DNA of 9,220 nucleotides from contig SKGY01000095.1 of the NCBI GenBank assembly GCA_007117235.1, forward strand, positions 1 to 9,220, in the 5' to 3' direction. Position 1 is the first letter of the stretch. Each line of letters opens with the position of its first letter. The translations under genes were made by a program, and so were the position numbers. Source of the stretch: Balneolaceae bacterium. Lineage in GTDB: Bacteria; Bacteroidota; Rhodothermia; Balneolales; Balneolaceae. Shown in pieces: positions 6,313-9,220 of this stretch. The notes beneath the pieces were generated by a model. That model was not told the origin of the DNA, searched no databases, and was given only the letters and a program-made list of their open reading frames with translations.

Positions 6313-8430
6313 ATGAAATACAAATATTCAGTCATCATACTGATCACTGCACTAATCACATTTTCAGCCTGTAACGGTTCAGACTCTATGAAAGACAATC
6401 CATTTTTCACTAAAAGCACTCTCCCATTTGAGGCTCCTGATTTCACAAAAATTGAAAACAGACATTTTATGCCGGCCTTTAATGAAGGCATGATGCAGCA
6501 GCTCAATGAAATTGAAGCGATTGTAATCAACGAAGAGGAACCGACATTTGAAAACGTAATTCTGGAGATGGAGAAGAGCGGTGAAATTCTGACCAGGGTT
6601 CAGCGTGTATTTTTCAATCTTACGTCTGCACACACAAATGAGGAGTTGCAGGAGATACAATCTGAAGTCGCTCCTAAACTCGCTTCTCACTCTGACAATA
6701 TTCTTTTAAACAGAGCACTCTTTGAAAAAATTGATAAGCTGTATGAAAACAGAGATCAGCTAAACCTTGATCAGGAGTCTTTACAGCTTTTGACCGATAC
6801 TCATCGTGATTTTGTACGCGCAGGAGCCCAACTCACTGAAGAAGAGCAGCAAAAAATGAGAGATATCAACCAGCGTATCTCAACACTCACTACTTCATTT
6901 CAGGAAAACTTACTCGAGTTGAATCGTGAAAGAGCTGTTTTAGTTGATGAGGAGTCACTTTTAGACGGTCTTAGCAGCAGTAGAATTGCAGCGGCAAAAG
7001 AAGCAGCAGAAAACCGTGGCCATGATGGACAGTATCTATTGTCAATCACAAACACTACTCGAGTCCCACTGCTCACATCACTTAATAACAGAGACGTCAG
7101 GCAACAACTTTGGGAAGCTTCCGCATTCAGAGGTTTAGGTGAAGACGGTGGAATTGATAACAGACCAATTGTTCTTCAATTGGCAGAACTGAGAGCTCAG
7201 CGGGCTGAACTTTTAGGATATGATACATTTGCTCACTTTGCACTTGAACCCCAGACCGGTGAGTCACCAGAGCGCGTTTTAGATATGCTCACGGGATTAA
7301 TTCCGGCAGTTATCTCAAATACCGAGCAAGAGGCAGAAAAAATTACAGAGGTGATGAGAAATGATGGTATTGAAGGTGCCATGATGCCGTGGGATTGGGA
7401 ATATTATGCGGAGAAAGTACGGCAGGCTGAATATGATTTAGATGAAGATCTGGTTCGTCCTTATTTCGAACTGAACAGAGTGCTTGAAGACGGTGTGTTT
7501 TACGCAATGAATCGTTTATATGGTATCACATTTGAAGAGCGACACGACATTCCTGTTTATCATGACGAAGTTCGCGTATTTGACGTGTATGATCATGACG
7601 GTTCACAATTGGGTCTCTTCTATGCCGATTACTTTTCAAGGGATTCTAAACGTGGCGGAGCGTGGATGAACTCATTTGTGGTTCAGTCTAATATGAAAGA
7701 TCAAAAACCTGTAATCGTTAACGTATTGAACATTCCCCCACCGGCATCAGGTGAACCTGCTTTGATCAGCTTCAGTAATGTTACTACGCTGTTTCACGAG
7801 ATGGGCCATGCTGTTCACGGTCTTTTTTCAGACGTAAACTACTCGTCACTTGCAGGTACATCAGTACCGAGAGACTTTGTAGAGTTTCCATCAACCTTTG
7901 AAGAAGATTGGGCTATTCTGCCTGAGGTTCTCGAAAACTATGCGATTCACTATGAAACGGGAGAACCCATTCCACAGGATCTTCTGAATAAAATTATAGA
8001 AGCGCGAGACTTCAACCAGGGATTCAATACCTATGAGTACCTTGCCGCAACCATGGTTGATATGGAGTGGCACCTGCTCGATGCCTATAATATCCCTACT
8101 GATGTTGTAGCATTCGAGGAGTCATCGCTTGCAAAGTACAATCTCAACAATCCTGCAATACCACCGAGATATAAATCAGCTTACTTTTCGCACATATTTT
8201 CAGGCGGGTATTCTGCTAACTATTATGCATACATCTGGAGTGAAGTTCTTGCAGCTGATGCGTTTGCTTACATGCGTGAGCGAGGCGGCTTAACACGAGA
8301 AAATGGTGATCACTACCGTAATACAATTCTTTCTCGAGGCGGAAGTAAAGAAGCAATGGACCTCTACAGAGACTTCAGGGGTCAGGAGCCTGACGTGGAG
8401 AACTTGCTCATCAGACGTGGTTTAAAATAA
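6313..8430 (+). CDS. dcp: Peptidyl-dipeptidase Dcp, M3-family zinc metallopeptidase, lipoprotein
   Basis: A 705-residue oligopeptidase of family M3, close to E. coli Dcp, which removes C-terminal dipeptides from short peptides. The zinc site is HEMGH at 495-499 (H495, H499, catalytic E496) with third ligand E524 in RDFVEFPS, 29 residues on as in neurolysin. The substrate-binding region PPRYKSAYFSHIFSGGY (617-633) and the following YYAYIW match Dcp, as does the ending (GGLTRENG...LSRGGS...RRGLK). The N-terminal half is the helical lid of the family. Start: ATG 6313 gives a lipoprotein signal, basic MKYKY, a hydrophobic core, and F-S-A-C with the lipidated cysteine at 20. The reading frame stays open upstream into the tRNA, but that extension is not plausible. 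An envelope location would suit scavenging of peptides in the periplasm or at the surface. There is no Shine-Dalgarno; a candidate promoter lies at 6233-6264 and a strong terminator follows. Confidence 0.94.
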   Translation: MKYKYSVIILITALITFSACNGSDSMKDNPFFTKSTLPFEAPDFTKIENRHFMPAFNEGMMQQLNEIEAIVINEEEPTFENVILEMEKSGEILTRVQRVFFNLTSAHTNEELQEIQSEVAPKLASHSDNILLNRALFEKIDKLYENRDQLNLDQESLQLLTDTHRDFVRAGAQLTEEEQQKMRDINQRISTLTTSFQENLLELNRERAVLVDEESLLDGLSSSRIAAAKEAAENRGHDGQYLLSITNTTRVPLLTSLNNRDVRQQLWEASAFRGLGEDGGIDNRPIVLQLAELRAQRAELLGYDTFAHFALEPQTGESPERVLDMLTGLIPAVISNTEQEAEKITEVMRNDGIEGAMMPWDWEYYAEKVRQAEYDLDEDLVRPYFELNRVLEDGVFYAMNRLYGITFEERHDIPVYHDEVRVFDVYDHDGSQLGLFYADYFSRDSKRGGAWMNSFVVQSNMKDQKPVIVNVLNIPPPASGEPALISFSNVTTLFHEMGHAVHGLFSDVNYSSLAGTSVPRDFVEFPSTFEEDWAILPEVLENYAIHYETGEPIPQDLLNKIIEARDFNQGFNTYEYLAATMVDMEWHLLDAYNIPTDVVAFEESSLAKYNLNNPAIPPRYKSAYFSHIFSGGYSANYYAYIWSEVLAADAFAYMRERGGLTRENGDHYRNTILSRGGSKEAMDLYRDFRGQEPDVENLLIRRGLK

Positions 8431-8440
8431 CTATTGATAT

Positions 8441-8483
8441 TTGAACCGGTTAGGTTATCAAAACAGAACCGGTTCAATTTTTT
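8441..8483 (+). terminator. Intrinsic terminator of dcp
   Basis: A perfect 11-bp inverted repeat, TTGAACCGGTT (8441-8451) and AACCGGTTCAA (8467-8477), with a 15-base loop, is followed directly by six T residues (8478-8483). It begins 10 bases after the dcp stop codon. The T tract runs into the stop codon of the convergent histidine kinase gene (8482-8484). On the minus strand the hairpin is followed by mixed AT sequence, so it should be stronger for dcp than for the kinase. Confidence 0.88.
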
Positions 8484-9220
8484 AAAACTCTTCCTTTTCA
8501 AAAGTGAATGAAAATGTTGTTCCTTTTTTGGAACCTGTTTTGATATCGATATCAGCTTGTAACTGTTTTGCTAATGTTTTTATCAGAGTAAAACCTAGTG
8601 AACTTTTGCCCAAATTTTCAAAAGTATCAGGAAGGCCAACGCCATTATCTTCAATTACCAGGGTAATATCAGATCCCTTTGCTTTCTTAAGTGAAATATA
8701 AATGTGTGGCTTCTTTTTGAAATCATCAGGAAATGCATGCTTAAATGCATTGGTAAGAATTTCATTAAGCAACAGACCACACGGAATAGCTTGAGTTATG
8801 GACAACTGAATTTTTTCGGCATCAAACTTAACCTCAATGTTTGCATTACTGGTCATATGTGATTTGCGGATTACCTCCGTCAGTTCCATCACATAAAGAT
8901 CGAACTCAATTCGCGACAAAGTCTCATTCTGGTAAAGTTTTTCATGGATTAATGCCATAGAGTTAATTCTCATCTGGCTATCCTTAAGGGCTTTACTTGC
9001 ATCAATACTGGAAGTTCTGTGAGATTGTAATTCAAGTAATCCGGTTATCACGGCTAAGTTATTCTTTACTCTGTGATGAATTTCAGAGAGCAGTACCTCT
9101 TTCTCCTTCAATGATTGTAATATTTTCCTCTCTGCCTCTCTCCTGTCAGTTATATCTACATAAATGCCATAGATAGCGATTGTTTTGCCGTCAACTTTAA
9201 CCGGCACTCCATAAATCAGA
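8482..9220 (-). CDS. Sensor histidine kinase, HisKA_2 type with PAS remnant, 5' end beyond the window
   Basis: The C-terminal part of a two-component sensor kinase. Numbering from the codon at 9205-9207: residues 1-26 (IAIYGIYVDITDRREAE) are the end of a PAS/PAC sensory domain. They are followed by a short linker helix and the HisKA_2 dimerisation domain LLSEIHHRVKNNLAVITGLL (39-58), with H45 the likely phosphorylated histidine. The HATPase domain follows with N box NEILTNAFKHAF (148-159), G1 box DNGVGLP (187-193) and a G2-like SSLGFTLIKTLA (202-213). This subtype is related to HWE kinases and PdtaS. The frame remains open to the right edge with PAS-like residues upstream (LIYGVPVKVDG), so the GTG at 9207 is an internal valine, not a start. 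The signal sensed cannot be judged because the sensory part is cut off, and no response regulator is in view. It converges on dcp. Confidence 0.93.
   Translation of the reverse strand, partial: LIYGVPVKVDGKTIAIYGIYVDITDRREAERKILQSLKEKEVLLSEIHHRVKNNLAVITGLLELQSHRTSSIDASKALKDSQMRINSMALIHEKLYQNETLSRIEFDLYVMELTEVIRKSHMTSNANIEVKFDAEKIQLSITQAIPCGLLLNEILTNAFKHAFPDDFKKKPHIYISLKKAKGSDITLVIEDNGVGLPDTFENLGKSSLGFTLIKTLAKQLQADIDIKTGSKKGTTFSFTFEKEEF

Noticed and set aside
9205..9207. GTG as start of the histidine kinase gene
   Set aside because: The frame is open to the right edge and the upstream residues continue the PAS domain, so this is an internal codon.
1..9220. Search for CRISPR arrays, defence islands, retroelements or phage genes
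   Set aside because: No direct-repeat array and no such protein signatures; every sizeable ORF belongs to a known household or envelope family.

Overview
The window looks like ordinary chromosomal DNA from a Bacteroidota-type bacterium. Reasons: protein genes mostly lack a Shine-Dalgarno sequence; two candidate promoters fit the TTTG-N20/21-TAnnTTTG pattern; there are two predicted lipoproteins and no CCA encoded at the tRNA end. The proteins look closest to marine or halophilic Balneolales/Rhodothermota-like relatives. That placement is an impression, not a computed result. I see no phage, IS element, integrase, CRISPR array or defence island.

Left third (1-3765, + strand): the 3' part of a DERA-type deoxyribose-phosphate aldolase gene (deoC), then a complete catalytic aldehyde dehydrogenase (734-2266), a short ALDH-like protein with no catalytic residues (2302-3165), and a SPOR-domain lipoprotein starting three bases after it. 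The two ALDH genes together look like the two halves of the two-domain enzyme ALDH16, here encoded by separate genes. With deoC they suggest a route from deoxyribose 5-phosphate to glyceraldehyde 3-phosphate plus acetaldehyde, and then to acetate. This split ALDH16 is the most interesting item in the window.

Middle (3787-6020, - strand): a tight operon read right to left, nusB, a PPP-family metallophosphatase (ATGA overlap with nusB), and the ATPase gene ychF. It converges on the lipoprotein gene with a 21-base gap.

Right third: a tRNA-Val(GAC) gene (6134-6207) and a lipoprotein peptidyl-dipeptidase of the M3 family (dcp, 6313-8430), both + strand and each with its own candidate promoter. 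A perfect 11-bp hairpin with a T tract ends dcp. It sits against the 3' end of a convergent HisKA_2-type sensor histidine kinase gene that runs off the right edge.

No gene-free stretch exceeds 300 bases. The longest gaps are 637-733, 6021-6133 and 6208-6312.
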